64,000 nt of DNA, from positions 558,001 to 622,000 of the forward strand of contig CP137325.1 of assembly GCA_033182465.1 (NCBI GenBank). The letters run 5' to 3'. Source of the DNA: Sanghuangporus weigelae (lineage: Eukaryota > Basidiomycota > Agaricomycetes > Hymenochaetales > Hymenochaetaceae). Positions within the stretch are counted from its first letter, which is position 1. Each line of letters starts with the position of its first letter. Positions 33,620-46,700 of this stretch are shown here, one piece after another. Position numbers and translations under genes: made by a program. Under the pieces are notes generated by a model that ran no database searches, had not been told where the DNA came from, and was given only the letters and a program-made list of their open reading frames with translations.

Positions 33620-35014
33620 TTATCTTCTTTCTTTCCCTAGGGAGGAGCTTGTCGTATAATATCAACAATCATGATTAGTTTAGGTACGCCTCATAAAATC
33701 AAAGAAATACTCACTTTCCTCGGGTATAAAATAGCCAGATTCCAATGCAACACACGCCCTGCCTGCTGCTCTCCGTGCATCCGCAAAAGAATCATCACGC
33801 CGCAACCATTGAGAAGCAATGATCAATCGCACACGCACATGTTTCAGATAACGGTATTCCCCTCCCCACCCCGCAAGCTCCAGGAATCTAACCAATCTTT
33901 CATCTACAATCGGTAGAGCGGTAGTATCTCTTCATCATTTTCGACGAAATCTTTTGCCGGATCTCCAGAAACAACGAATTGTCGAATGCTGTAGGGCAGG
34001 GCATCTTACATTTGTACCACCTCGCGAAGGCTAGCAATGGTACACAGACTTCGGTTAGACCGCTGAAGTGACAAAGCTTAAACGGGAGGTGATCGTCAGC
34101 GGCCACATCAGCTGCCGTGATAACAAGTGACTCTAAGGATTTGGCATAGCGCCAGATGTCTCGACGGAAAAATGTTTCAACAGATGAGTAATCCCCGCCG
34201 AGAAGCTCTATAACGTGTACGTTATTAGAGTGCTGAAACACCCATCCCTGACGTGTAAATTCTTGATGCAAAGCCTCGCAAGGGCTGGCATCCGTGGCCA
34301 CTGCATGAATTGCTCACGGACACCATGAGTATCGACACTTTCCGAGGAAGTCTTGCAATAACCAACATTCACGATCAAATCGTGCAGAACAGGAAACTGA
34401 AGACCGGATGATAGGATCGGCTCGGTACAGAATGGCATTCCTTGAGGTAAATCAATCTCGAGGTGCGTAAGATTCTCTAGAACGATTGCATCGAGGCCAG
34501 TTGTGCTTATAATTTCTCCTTCAGAAGACGGGAAATTATCGCGGGATCTTTGCACGGTTAACGAGATGAGGTTACCGCACGCGAGATGAATACGCTCGAT
34601 GTTGCATGCATCCAACTGCGATATTTTGACCTGCCCGTATCTGAACATGCTGTTGGAATAATGAAGATAGTGGACCATCGGCTGTAAATGAGGATATTTC
34701 GTTACGGCCTTCGCGAGGGACGCCAGTGCATCTGAGGATGATAGGTAGATCTCTTCGTAAAGTATGGGCGTCGCAACTTGATAGAGCTCATAGCACGAAC
34801 TGGCTAAGTTTCGGAAGAAAGGCTGCGCGCGGTCCATCCTACCCTTCATTGGTATCTCCTGTTTGCGAAGGTATTGTTCAACGACGAACGTAGTCATGAA
34901 ATCCTTGAAAATTTCCTTCGTGATCTGGATGGGGAATCTGCAGTTCCAGTTGCTTTGAGAAGGCTGTTGTAGACGTGTTTTGTGCTGTTCGCGGACCTTC
35001 TTGAAATGATTCAT
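33620..35014 (-). pseudogene. Broken F-box gene, tandem copy 3
   Basis: The locus starts at ATG 35014 (MNHFKKVREQHKTRLQQ) without the MKLS-type start of copies 1 and 2. The family blocks are recognisable: IQITKEIFKDFMTTF, SSCYELYQVATPILYEE, NLTHLEIDLPQGMPFC and WPRMPALARLCIKN. The frame shifts near 34235, where about ten bases present in the other copies (the NLP of FNLPQHSN) are missing, and again near 34005. A third open stretch ends YFIPEES before the conserved GTGAGT donor at about 33713. After that intron only a few codons follow. With at least two frame breaks it is most likely a pseudogene. Confidence 0.7.
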
Positions 35015-35659
35015 GTTGGGCAGTAAGGAGAAAAGTCAGACGAGACTAGAGGGGGCTTCGAGACAATCGTTATAAAAAAAATCATCTTTATCACTGCTTC
35101 TGACAATAAGATGAGCTACCGTTGGCCATCGACAGGGACGAGAAGCTGTACACACTAGGGCATAAGCAGAGCGTCATCTTTACTGGCTATACAACGACAT
35201 CGGGCCACTCCGCCACGGCGACGCCGCAACCATAAACCATCCGCAACGGCGAATGACGAGAAGACAAGCCTAAGCATCATCTGATTTTCATGAATTACCT
35301 ACAATAAGCGAAAGAATGGCCTGATGAGCTAGGTTCCCATTCCGAAGGAAAAGGACGAACAAGAGGCTGAATGAATGAGGTCTTTGATAATACAATATCC
35401 CCCCATTTTGGACAAATGATTTGCGTTGCATTATCTAACCAAGGTAGGCGTTCTGAGTTCCTTATACCAACGAAAACATGACAAGGAAGGGCCGCAGATT
35501 TTCATCAGGTATTTCACTCATGCTTCACAAGATCCAAATCAACACAAACTACTCAGAAAAACTGTTGCTGTATCGGAGCAATTGAGGCGTCCGCCGATCA
35601 CTTCTCAGAATCGGGCTTCACTAGCGTCGCCCAGTAATCTCTCAGTACAACGCATACGA
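35015..35659. other. Upstream region of F-box copy 3
   Basis: CGTTATAAAAAAAATCATC lies about 50 bp before the start of copy 3. The other copies have an ATAAATA TATA-like block 80-90 bp before theirs. No gene was recognised. Confidence 0.35.
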
Positions 35660-37116
35660 TTAATACAGGATAGATCTGTAGGCCTGGATTGAAACGTAGG
35701 ACGAATAGAGTACAAGCGGTCCTGGTACTAATACATGGAGGCGATGCCAATTGTCTACTGAAACTTCCGTTCTAATCTCGGACACTCTCCGTTCCCAATT
35801 TTCTAAAATATTATCTTAGAGAATGAGCAAGATCGGTTAATTCTCGAGACAATCTTGACTAAAACTGAATATTACTCACTTTCTCTGCCTCGAAGAAGAC
35901 CGATCTTGAATGCTACTCCCTTGAGACGCGCCTTCCACTTCACTTCGCTAAATGTTATGGTGGGGTTTGGCTGCTGCAGTAAAGGCGATCGAACCATCAA
36001 GTGAATCTCCTTTAATCTCCACAGGTACCCATAGCTCGTTTTGTGCAAAAGAGCATAATCTAGACCTTTTTCAACCCTCTGAAGTATGGCTTCGTCCGTT
36101 TCCTCGTAGTTTTTCTCCGGGCAGCCAGCGAGAATAAGCTTCTCCAGCCTGCAAGGAAGCGAGTATGTTCGAGTGGCTGTGATGGCCGTCAGCGGAATGC
36201 AGAGCTCTACAATGGACGTATAAGGACAGAGATTTATCCGATCGGAGTAAAATCCGGGATCGTTAATCCTGAAGGCGGTGATTATAACACACTCCAAAGT
36301 ATGCTTGTAATCCATAAGGACTAGACCGAAAAGCTGCTCGATCGTGGAATAGTCTCCGCCAAGAAGCTCGAGGATGCGAATTCGATTCGAATGTTGCGGA
36401 AGATTGAAATGCCCGTGAATAACGTGCCAGTTCTTGATGCAAAGCCTGGTGAGCTGCGGCATGCGTGGCCATTCAATACGCTCCTTCAGGAAAGCCCAGG
36501 AACGAATAATTTTGTGGGCTTCGTCTGAAAGCACCTCAGTACCTTGTACGTCTAAGGTCAGTTCCTGAAGAGCAGGAAGAGTTAAGTCTGATGAAAAAAT
36601 CAGCCTGGTATCGCATGGCATTCCATCGGGTAACACAATTTCAAGACATGTGAGCTCGAGTAACCTCGCTGAATCAAGGCCAATGATGCTTAAAATCTCA
36701 CTGTCAAGGGATGGGAATATCGCCAGCGGCCTTCGCGCAGTGAATGCATTCAGATTGGTGCATGCGCGATACACACGGTTTACGTTCCAAACCTCCACCT
36801 GAGACATCTCGATCATCCTGGACTCGAACATGGACCCATAATAATGGAAGGAATGCACCAACGGTCGCAAATACCGGTATTTGGTCACTGCCCTAGCAAA
36901 GGCAGCTAGAGCACGCGGGGATGACATATAGGCTTCACGGTATAGCATGGGCGTCACCACAAAGTACCAACCACGGCATACGCGCGCCCATTTCCGAAGG
37001 ATAGGCTGTATTGTACGGTTTCTGACCTTCATGATAAACTCAAAGTCGCCAAGATGAACAGTCTTCAGGGCGATCTCGAAAATGATTTCCAGAATCTCTA
37101 AGGGAAGGCTATGATC
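35660..37116 (-). CDS. F-box protein, tandem copy 4
   Basis: The main exon is open from 37116 to 35880; after an intron 35803-35879 a last exon runs to TAA at 35660, giving 460 codons including stop. The F-box start SLPLEILEIIFEIALKTV lies upstream of the first ATG (37032), so the true start must be in an earlier exon; a splice acceptor CGGACTAG sits exactly at 37117. Family blocks follow: CRGWYFVVTPMLYREAYM, CLEIVLPDGMPCDTRL, WPRMPQLTRLCIKNWHV and RILELLGGDYSTIEQLF. The MKLS-type N-terminus of copies 1 and 2 was not found upstream. It is probably an SCF substrate receptor, either with an unresolved 5' exon or truncated. Confidence 0.65.
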
Positions 37117-38010
37117 CTAGTCCGCTACTGGAACTTCTTGAAGCGCATTGCATATGATATGCGGGTCATAGAGGATCGATTCATCTTCAAGAGCACGAGT
37201 AAGAAGGTATAGACGGCACGAGCGCGGATATTGATGTTGGAAGGAGTTCGGTTCGTGTGGTGATCGCCTCAGAAGCTGTTTCTTATCTGCAGTACACGTA
37301 ACAATAGATTGAACGGGCCATATAGGAACTCACATTGTTATGCAGAGCGTATTCAGTGTAGTTCCTTCCGACCTGCATTTTCTGGCATTGCAGCGGTCTG
37401 TGCTGTCGATTCGATATTATGCGGAATTCCATATAACAACAATAAGTAGATCGTTGTGGCCAAAGTGCATTTTAGTAGAGAACAAGAAGTTTGGCGAACG
37501 TCCATCGGAAAGTCCCGATGTCTCACGCCGCCATTTCGTAATTACACTGGAGTTTTGAATTGCAGGTAGACTACAGGCGAGCTAGTCGAGCTAAATTGAG
37601 GGGAAGAAACGTAATGATCATACATAATCGCGAGATGGGCTAAAAGAAGCGTTGAAGTTTGAACGTCCGCAGATATTATAGGCACAAACGAAGTGATACG
37701 CCTCCGGCCTAAGGAAGGTATCATCAATCCATGAGACTATCTCTGTCTATAGGGGTTTCTGGCAGTCTAGAGCTACTGACAATTGCTTCATTCAAATCGA
37801 TTCACAAAGGCGAGATGCTCTACGTCAATATTGAAATCATTTTCAATTAGACACTGATGAAGGATAATTGTTCATACAAGATGTGTATCAACAGATCCTG
37901 CATGTCATATCAACGAGTTGTACAGTTAACCGTCACAGTCAACATGAATAGCAACGTCATACGAAATCTACAAGACCTCTGTGGGAACGCATAGTGCACA
38001 GTCGAACAAT
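37117..38010. other. Intergenic, possible 5' exon of F-box copy 4
   Basis: About 900 bp with only short frames. The left end may hold a small first exon of F-box copy 4; no convincing one was found. Confidence 0.35.
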
Positions 38011-39792
38011 TCAGCGATCGCCAGCGGGCATCTTCTTGACGGCCCATGCGACGTTCCACTTCATAGACCACGTCTCTGGAGGGTTGCAATCGTGTATCTC
38101 CGCACGAGCGCGTGCTAGCCAGTCGTCGACCGTCTCTTCCGGAATACCGGCAGAGAGGAGTATGTGTCTACTCGCTGTGAGATAATTCTAAATCGCGCAC
38201 CAATAGGCCAGTTGAGTACGAATAAGAAGAGAAAAATTGGCGGCAAGTCAAGGACTAGGACTCACGCTGATGTTCCGACCTGTAAGCCTCGTCAGTTCCT
38301 CCTCAATTTCCTTCTGCTCAGTAGAAGCGGCCTCCATGTTTTGCCTGTTCAATATCAATGGACTATAGTATGCCTTTTCACCGAGGAACTCCATCTGGTC
38401 CTCCTGGCGTATAAGCCACCCGATGTGTTCACCGCCTGCATGTTCTGGATCCAGCGTAGCGGAAATGACTCGCCCGATGGCTTGGGAAAGCCAATTAGAC
38501 ACCCAGCTCCCATGAATTTCTTGTCCGACTTCATTGGATAGCTGGAATTGTGGGGAGGATGCGTGTGGAACATAAGATCCATCAGGCGCGTAAAGGTGGA
38601 AATTGCCGTCGGATAAGAGGATTAGGCCACCTATAAAGAATTATTATTACTAATAGGCGGATTAGAAAACATTATACCTCTACGAAGACTCACCTGGCTT
38701 TAGTACTTTTGCGATCTCTCGCATGAGTTGTATTCTGTCCACAAGCTACATAGGCGTAGTAGAGTGCTCATTAGCACAGATCCGATTTTTTCAAAGGAGC
38801 AAAGGGCGGGAGTAATTCAGTACAAACAATATGGAGACGTACGTGACCAGCAACACATCGACAGTGAACCAAATCGAATGATTCTCGATATGCATCGAGA
38901 CCCTTGGTCAAGTCCGTAGTAACGAAGCTACACATTTCAGAACGGTAAAGAGGGTCAGTATAATCAAGAAAGATGCGGAACAAATGTGAAACAGTGAGAA
39001 AAGAAAATTATGCTAACCTGCAATTAGGCGGGAAGAAACTTTTCCTGGACATCGTCAGATAGTAGTACCCGAATGTTAATTAGAACCGATTCATACCGCA
39101 TAGAAATATTCGTGCTTACTGCAATTTGGGCTCAGCTAGATCTAACCCGACGACCTTGGCGTGCGGATACATTGCGGCCATCTCCGCTGCCCTATAGAAA
39201 ACAAGTAATATTCTCAGCTATTCAGTTCTTTCACCACGCATTGGACCACCACCCCTTCACCCGGCTTCCGTTTCATTACCCAGCACCCTCTTTATTAAAT
39301 GGGAGTGTAGAGTGAGGGGGACGTAAAGAGGGGAGGGGGGCGCGGATGTAGATGGGCTGAGATAAAAATGGAATGATTAACCGACCAGATGCCGGAGCCT
39401 GATCCTAAGTCAAGAACGGCGGGCGAAGCATTGCCGTCCTCTAAGCTGGACCGATCGGGGTGGAGTAAACGCTGTATCGCATTTTCGACTTCTGGGGGGT
39501 AGAGTCCCGTCCCACCGAGCATCAGCTTCCAGATGCGGTGCTGCAACGTCAGTCGCTAGAGGGACGCCCAGCGTCAGTCATAGTAAGGAGGACATGTACA
39601 GAAGGGTACACTGACGTCGTGTTCTTCCGCGTCTGCGGGAAGCTTGTAGACCTGAGAAGAGAAATAAGTTGACTGCTATCAGCACCAGACCAGAGTTAAC
39701 TCTAGAGAACGTACATCGCTCTGTACATTCATGCCTCTCCCGTAGACATCTCTTAATCCCTCCGACGATCTCGAAAGCGTAGCAACAGACAT
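38011..39792 (-). CDS. Class I SAM-dependent methyltransferase, LaeA/UMTA-like
   Basis: A gene of eight or so exons from ATG 39792 (MSVATLSRSSEGLRDVYG) to TGA at 38011. The SAM-binding motif I is VLDLGSGSGIW; the next exon begins AAEMAAMYPHAKVVGLDLAEP (motif II acidic residue), then FVTTDLTKGLDAYRESFDLV and HCRCVAGH, and LVDRIQLMREIAKVLKPGG-like text ends the Rossmann core. The C-terminal part (GSWVSNWLSQAIGRVIS) and the last exon (NYLTASRHILLSAGIPEET, then PETWSMKWNVAWAVKKM) match fungal methyltransferases of the LaeA/UMTA type. These enzymes are of varied or unknown substrate; a link to secondary metabolism control is known only for LaeA itself. Length, about 360 residues, fits the family. 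Confidence 0.85.
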
Positions 39793-40413
39793 GGTTTCGG
39801 TCTATCGGCTTTCAGTCTACCTTGACGAGGCGCGCACGGAGAAAGGAACGAAGCGGCAGGGACACAGGACGCCAGCCGGTGCAAATGTGCGACCTTATAT
39901 GCATGTCGGAGTAAGGCTAGCAGTATAAGGGGTTATAACCCACCTCATAGTCACCTTTCCATCTGGATCTTCCATCCATCTGTGCTTATCAAAAGAAAAG
40001 GGCCCGACAACTAGGAACGGATGAGAAGAAATAAGAAAGGCGCCGGAAATTATATTTTATTAGCACGGGCACGGCATGGAGGAATCAATACAGCACGATG
40101 GAAGCCGCCTTCAAGCCGAATGCCGCTGAACCGGTCTGCCGGGCCAATAGAATGCAACTTTACTTTTACTCTGACAAGAGCATGCTCAGGAGCAGAATCG
40201 GCGACGGAAAATTTTCGTCAATAACCAGAGTTTTGTACAAAAAAAGAAAGAACACTTGGGTGCTTGGAAGTACTAAAGATAAAAAGAAGTTTATATTTTT
40301 CTTTTTCTTGATGGACCATGATGATCACATGATCGAGTGATCGGCGCGTGTCTCGTGCTCTCACATACCGCGTCTACCGGCGATCTTTGCCTTAAAGTTA
40401 AACGTCTACAGCC
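39793..40413. other. Divergent promoter between methyltransferase and VPS16
   Basis: This 621-bp spacer separates divergent genes. A nearly palindromic GATCACATGATC lies at 40322-40333. No gene was recognised. Confidence 0.4.
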
Positions 40414-43400
40414 ATGACGGCGGTCAGTCATCCAACCGCATCATGGCAGGCAATGCAGGATGGAACGGTATTTTACAGGAAACATCAGCTATATAACATC
40501 CAGGATAAGTTATCAAAGCTGGATGAATACATCGTAGCTGGCTGTCGCTTCGGAGGACCCATAGGTGAGTCTGTTCTTCCATTCTATTTCGTGCTTTTTC
40601 TCTTAAAGGCTATTGATAGCAATGATGCGAGACACGACAAAGATGATTGCTCTTGGAAGAAGCGCGCCACCATTTGCGAAGAACGAAGTCCGCGTGTACT
40701 CCTCGGCTGGAGAAGGTCTTCTTATATTTACCGTGAGTATTCTTGTTCTAACATTGCAGTTGACCGCATGAGTCGCTTACATTTGCAAATTAAAACAAGT
40801 GGAACCAAGGAAGGATTATTCACTTCGGATGGTCGTATGACGAGCGCCTCGTCGTATTGAACGAGGAAGGCGTCTACCGCGTGTATGACCTTCAGGGTGA
40901 CTACCAACAGTTCTCACTTGGCTCGGAAGCAGCTGAGACCGGCGTGATTGATGCGAGGATACATGGAAATGGTATGGTGGCTTTCACAGGCTCTCTGGCC
41001 CTTATGGACGTTAAGGGATTTACTGGCGCGAAGCCCCTCGCACTCACAAACCCTAGTCTAACTGAGCCGCCGCACGCATGGACGATCATTCCCCCCGACC
41101 TGACGACATCAAGGCACACTGAAGTGCTGCTCTCACCTACAACGTCTTCTTCCGTATTCACTATTGACACTTTAGAATGCATCGATCAACGATTATCTCG
41201 TGGGCCGTTCACCCACCTCGCACCCTCGCCTAATGGCAAATCCCTTGCACTGATGACATTTTCTGGGATTTTATGGGTCGTATCCACGGACTTCCAACGC
41301 AGTCTTGCTGAGCTAGATACCGCTACGCACTCTGATCAAGGTGCGACGGGCCCACCACACCAAGTAGAGTGGTGTGGAAATGACGCAGTACTTGTCACCT
41401 GGGAAGGCCTTGCATTACTCGTCGGTCCTTTCGGCGACACTCTAAGCTTTTATTACACGGGACCTACCTTCATTATAAGCGAGCCTGATGGAGTACGTAT
41501 ACTGGGATCAGACGTGTGCGATTTTGTGCAGAAAGTACCCGTTTCGTCTGTGAACGTGTTTCGACCAGGGTCAACTGCTCCGGCGGCCATATTATTTGAT
41601 GCTTGGGAGAACTTCCAGAAGCGTGCGCCGAAGGCGGATGAAAATATCCGAAGTATCAAACCTGACCTTGCCAAAGCTGTGGATGAGTGCATTGATGCTG
41701 CCGGGAGGGAGTGGGAGCCGTACTGGCAGAGAAAGTTATTGAACGTAAGTGCCAGTGGCTACTTGTGCGAGCTTAGAGATTACTAAAGTTGTGTTTGATC
41801 CTCAGGCGGCTAAGTTCGGTCGCTCATTCCTTGACTTACACAACCCGACCGATTTCGTGCATATGGGACAAACACTAAAGGTCCTGAATTCAGTCAGATA
41901 CTACGAGATCGGAATCCCTCTTACATACGCGCAATTTGTCTACACCTCGCCTGAACACCTCATCTCTCGCCTGACCTCTCGTGCCTTACATCTTCTTGCT
42001 CTGAGAATGTCGGACTATCTTGGTCTTCCACCAGACCCTGTACTTAAGCATTGGGCCTGCGCGAAGATTGCTAGAGCAAAGACAGGTGCCGGAGGAGAAG
42101 GAGGAGACGGTGAAGGGAGTGATGAGGCTTTGTGCCGTGCTATAACAGAGAAGTTCAAGAGTGCAGGTGGGAACAAGGTGCGTTATGCGGATATTGCGAA
42201 AAGGAGCTGGGAGGTTGGGAGACCAGGACTGGCAACAAAGGTATAGTCCGATCTGTTGTGCCTGTCCAAGAAGTAACTGAACGACTTGCAATAATAAATG
42301 TAGCTTCTGGATTATGAATCTCAGGCATCAGATCAAGTCCCCTTGCTTTTGGAGATGAAGGAAGATCGTCTGGCATTGACCAAGGCAGTCAACAGTGGGG
42401 ACACCGACCTCAGTGAGTAACTTTCCCCCATTTCACCTGTCCAAGTACTTATGGTCTTGCCCCTAGTCTACAGCGTCCTTCTCCATTTGCAAAAGAGCCT
42501 TTCACTTGGCTCCTTCTTCCGACTTATTGAAGATGGTGGCCCTGCTCTCGCTCCTGCAGCTCGCTTGCTCCAGGTCTACGCTCGTGAGCAAGACCGAGAG
42601 ATGCTACGTGATTTCTATTATTCAGACGACCGGCGCGTGGACAGTGCGGTCCTCTGCTTGGAGGAAGCAAAAGCGATGAAGGTAAACTACTCTTGCCAAT
42701 CTTTCCATTTTTTTTGTGATATAAGGTTATAACTAACGTCTCTTTGATCGCTTCGTAGAATCCCGAGGCGAAAATCACATCCATCAAGGCCGCCCAGAAG
42801 TTCTTATCAGAGGATAAAGATCGGGTATTTGAAGCAAAGGTACTCCACCATCGTATCGCGTTACCCCAAATCACTAACTGGTTCCTCAATTCATTCAAGA
42901 TGATGGATGAGAACGTGCGACTCCTGACCTTACAACAGCAGCTCGAAAAGGAAGCCGACGGGGAAATCAGCTTCTTCGGACTGAGTGTGAATGAGACGAT
43001 CAGGACGTGTCTTCTGAACGGAATGTCGAAGCGCGCTGAGAAGGTCCGGACAGATTTCAAGGTCCCTGATAAACGGTCCGTACTTCCATTCTACCAGATT
43101 CGCCCACTGCCCCTCCTGGTCCTGTCCTCTCGGACTTCCGCAGGGATCGGGGGATACAACTGTGCTTCTTGGCAGTCGACTTAGCTGAAATCAATTTGGA
43201 TTCAATTATAGGTTCTGGTATCTCAAACTTTACGCCTTAACCCAAATGCGGGACTTCGAGGGCCTTGATGCCTTTGCGCGATCCAAGAAATCTCCCATCG
43301 GGTATGAGCCGTTCGTCAAGCATCTTCTATCCAAGGGCCACACTCGCGAAGCAGCAAGCTTCGTGGCCAAATGTGATGCATCTCGACGCGTGGATTTATA

Positions 43401-43606
43401 CGTGGAATGCGGGGAGTGGAGGATGGCAGCGAAGGAATGCAAGGATAGAGGCGACAGGAACAAGCTAGAGTGAGTTATCTACTTTGACTTTTTTCTTCTT
43501 GATGAACAGTTTTCATGCTTGTGGACGATACAGACAATTGAAGAAGACGTGTCCGAATAGCTTGATCGCAAGGGAGATCGAACAGATTGCCAGCTCGATG
43601 AAATAG
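40414..43606 (+). CDS. VPS16: Vps16, core subunit of HOPS/CORVET tethering complexes
   Basis: A gene of about nine exons starting [20 protein letters not shown]. Vps16 is a shared core subunit of HOPS and CORVET, which tether membranes for fusion at endosome and vacuole together with the SNARE-binding Vps33. The N-terminal beta-propeller region has [37 protein letters not shown] and the invariant [14 protein letters not shown] block. The C-terminal alpha-solenoid holds [57 protein letters not shown] and [18 protein letters not shown], all typical. Introns 40565-40619 and 40733-40799 were placed exactly. The gene ends convergently with the SPX-EXS gene, with 163 bp between stop codons. Confidence 0.95.
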
Positions 43607-43769
43607 TGCCATCAATATTGATGTGCATTGATAATCATCGACAACTTGACTCCGGTCGTTGTATGCCTTGTATTTTTATTCACGGATGGATACCACACAA
43701 AAAACTCCTTATACCAGACATAACCGGATACGAAAGAAAGGATGAATGATGGCTATATGAATGCGCAAA

Positions 43770-46700
43770 CTATCCACGCGAGCCAGGATTGATTCTCGAC
43801 TCCGGCGTCGTATGCGGCGGCTCGTCTTCTCCACTTGACAACTGCGCCAACCTCACCGATCGCTGGCGCCAGCCACTCTTCACTCTGAAACGCGCATTTC
43901 CATCTTCGTCATCCTCACCCTCGTCGTCTGTGTCATGATCCACGGCCCCATCGAAGTTGTACGGTAGAGGAACCTCGCGCGTCACACGGTACTGATCCGT
44001 GTTACCGATGTGCTCGTTCTCCAGACGGACTGTAGTGCGATTGTCGATTGTCGCAAATGCAGTAGCAAGTATAGTAGCAGTGATCGTAGTTAGCCGACGC
44101 TCAAGGACGTGGATGAATAGCAAACAGCTTACAGAAATTCCATTGAAATCGACGGAGCATCTCAAGCATGGCTACGATGAACGTGCGGAGCTGGAACCCA
44201 TCATTTGCCACCGGTATGTACAGAATCCACTGGAATCGGATGATGATATTCGAAACCTGCCACGAACTTTGTTCAGTTTTACTGGTGAGAGAAAACGAGA
44301 TTCCAAGTGGCCTACAATAGCGAAGTAATACACCTAGACGATTTTGATCAATAATCCGAAACGAAGATGAGATGCAATGAACATACCCAGTAATTGCTCT
44401 GATAAACAAGCTCCTTTCGAAGGAACGGATGTTGCGCCGGCCGTTTGAAGAATGACCAATCCATCAGGATGTCCTAGGAGGCGTTAGCTCGAACGTCACC
44501 AATTATTTGAGGTAAAATCGGACGGGGATCGTACCCATGCACTGGTGTAGATGGATGCAAATGTTCCGAACACGCAAAACAGAGCGAGAGTGTAGTCACG
44601 AGCTCGATCTGCAATGCATAATCAGAAATCGACCAAAGACCATGAGTAAACGATACGCACTATTATGTCTCCACAGATAGTAAAACACATAATACAGAAT
44701 GCTTGAACTATATTTCCCAGCCTAACATGTTTTAACTATGAGTGTTGATACAGAATTTCGGTAAGCAAACACTTACATTTATGAGATGAGTATACAACCG
44801 TGAATCGGCGTAACGCTTGACACTCTGTACGGCACGAGCAACGAGTGGGAGGATGCCAACGGCGAAGGGTACGCCCCAATGGATCGAGACGCTACACTTG
44901 GTAAACGAGTCTTCCCAGCGCTCCCCGTAGACACACCCAACGAAGTAAAGGTTCGAAAGCGTGAAAATGAGACTACAGAACTGGTCGCTATTAAAGTGTC
45001 AAAAAATATGTCACGTTCGGCTTCAGGTAGGAATCATACCCAAGCCAGAAGTCCGTGAACTACCGAGATGCGTCAGGAACATATTCGCAAGATCACCAAA
45101 TAGTCGCAGCGTACCTCGACGGGCTGGGTGCCCGATAAGAGTAATTTCCCAGTTTTGCGGACAAGCCACCATCTTGACTCAGGGAAGAACATGGGTAGCG
45201 GATCGAAGAGGACGAGAAGCGCGAACGCGAGCCAAGCGATGGGCCAGGTCGTTGGTGCAACGTTGCTCACGCCTATCTGAGCAAAAGAAAGCCAGAATGC
45301 ATAGATGAGTGTGCTCAGAAGGAATGCAGGAAGCTGTATACGGGATGAGTTAGTAGAAGTAGGTCAAGAACCAGATAGGGTCTTTCACACTTCAAAATAT
45401 TCTCGACTGTCGAGCTGCGTGCGTACGTCAAGTTCTAGAATAGGAACACGACATTCAGGAAGTCTACAAGAATTAAGGAAAAGAGCACTCACCGAAGATG
45501 AATTGATAATTTATGCGAGAACGAGTCCAAATCCAAATATTGATGCCAACAAGAAGAATAAAAGAAACAGGGACCAAGAACGTGGCATAAACGTAAAGGA
45601 GGGCATCCCAAGGTAGGTTTTCTCTGACTCCAGGCTGAAAGGCTGAGTAGATAGCGACATAAAGGAATCAGGAAGTCGTAATGATAAACGTATGTGTGAA
45701 AACATACATCGATAAATCCCGTCTGCAAGTGCAGGTATCGCGAGCCCAAGATACAACCCAGAACGGAACGTACTGAAATGATGACTTTTGTGACTGGCAG
45801 TTGCGCGAAGTCGTTCACGCGCTTTCTTAGTATTCCCGTGCTCTGATGACAGTATGAAACACGAATCGAGGCTTCAAGCAAGACAGAAAGTTAGCTTACC
45901 GAAATATTGTGCATACGATCCCTCGACATCCTTGAGCAATTCCTCAATTGTCGCTCCGGAAGCAAATGCGGATGATTCGACCTCACTCAAAGCTTAGTTA
46001 GAAGAATCGCAAAGGAACGTAAATCCCAACCTTCTCCTGCATGTATGCTTGCTGAATGTATGGCACCTGTGATGTTTGGATTCAATAGCAGAAAACACGA
46101 AGCTATAGGAGCAGAATCATACTTTCACAGTCTTCTCGAACTTCTTCAGGGCTTTCCGAAATCCAGTCAGATTAAGGACCTATTTATGTCGAGTCCGGTT
46201 AAACGAAGGGCCTGCATTTGACTATGCAACTGCTAGCTTACTCGATAGTTGTTTAACAATTCGAGCCCTCTGAGCAACGAGATTCGAATGTCACAGCAAA
46301 ATTCACGTGAATAAAAAAGAATATTTACCTATAGTATTCCAAGATCGCCTTCTTGAGGTTCTTCTTTGCATTCTTATACTCATCTGGGTCTAATCTTACT
46401 CGTCCAAAGCCTGTACGGGTGTTGTTCGGTGAACTTGAGCGGGAACGAGATCCTTTACTGTTATCTGATAAAGATTAAATAAGAACATTGCCCGATAAGT
46501 GTATGACAGAATGCAGTCATTCAAAGTAACCTTGTGGAGCCGATATTGTCTGGACAGCGACTGCATCCTTCACAGGGTCTGGTTTGCTTCCTCGGACCGC
46601 GTTAGGCAACTGAATTTCTGGAAGTCGATGCGCAACTTGGCGCGGTACAAGGATCGACTTCCACGTTGTCTCGGCAGCTCTGGCTTCCTGCAATTAGACG

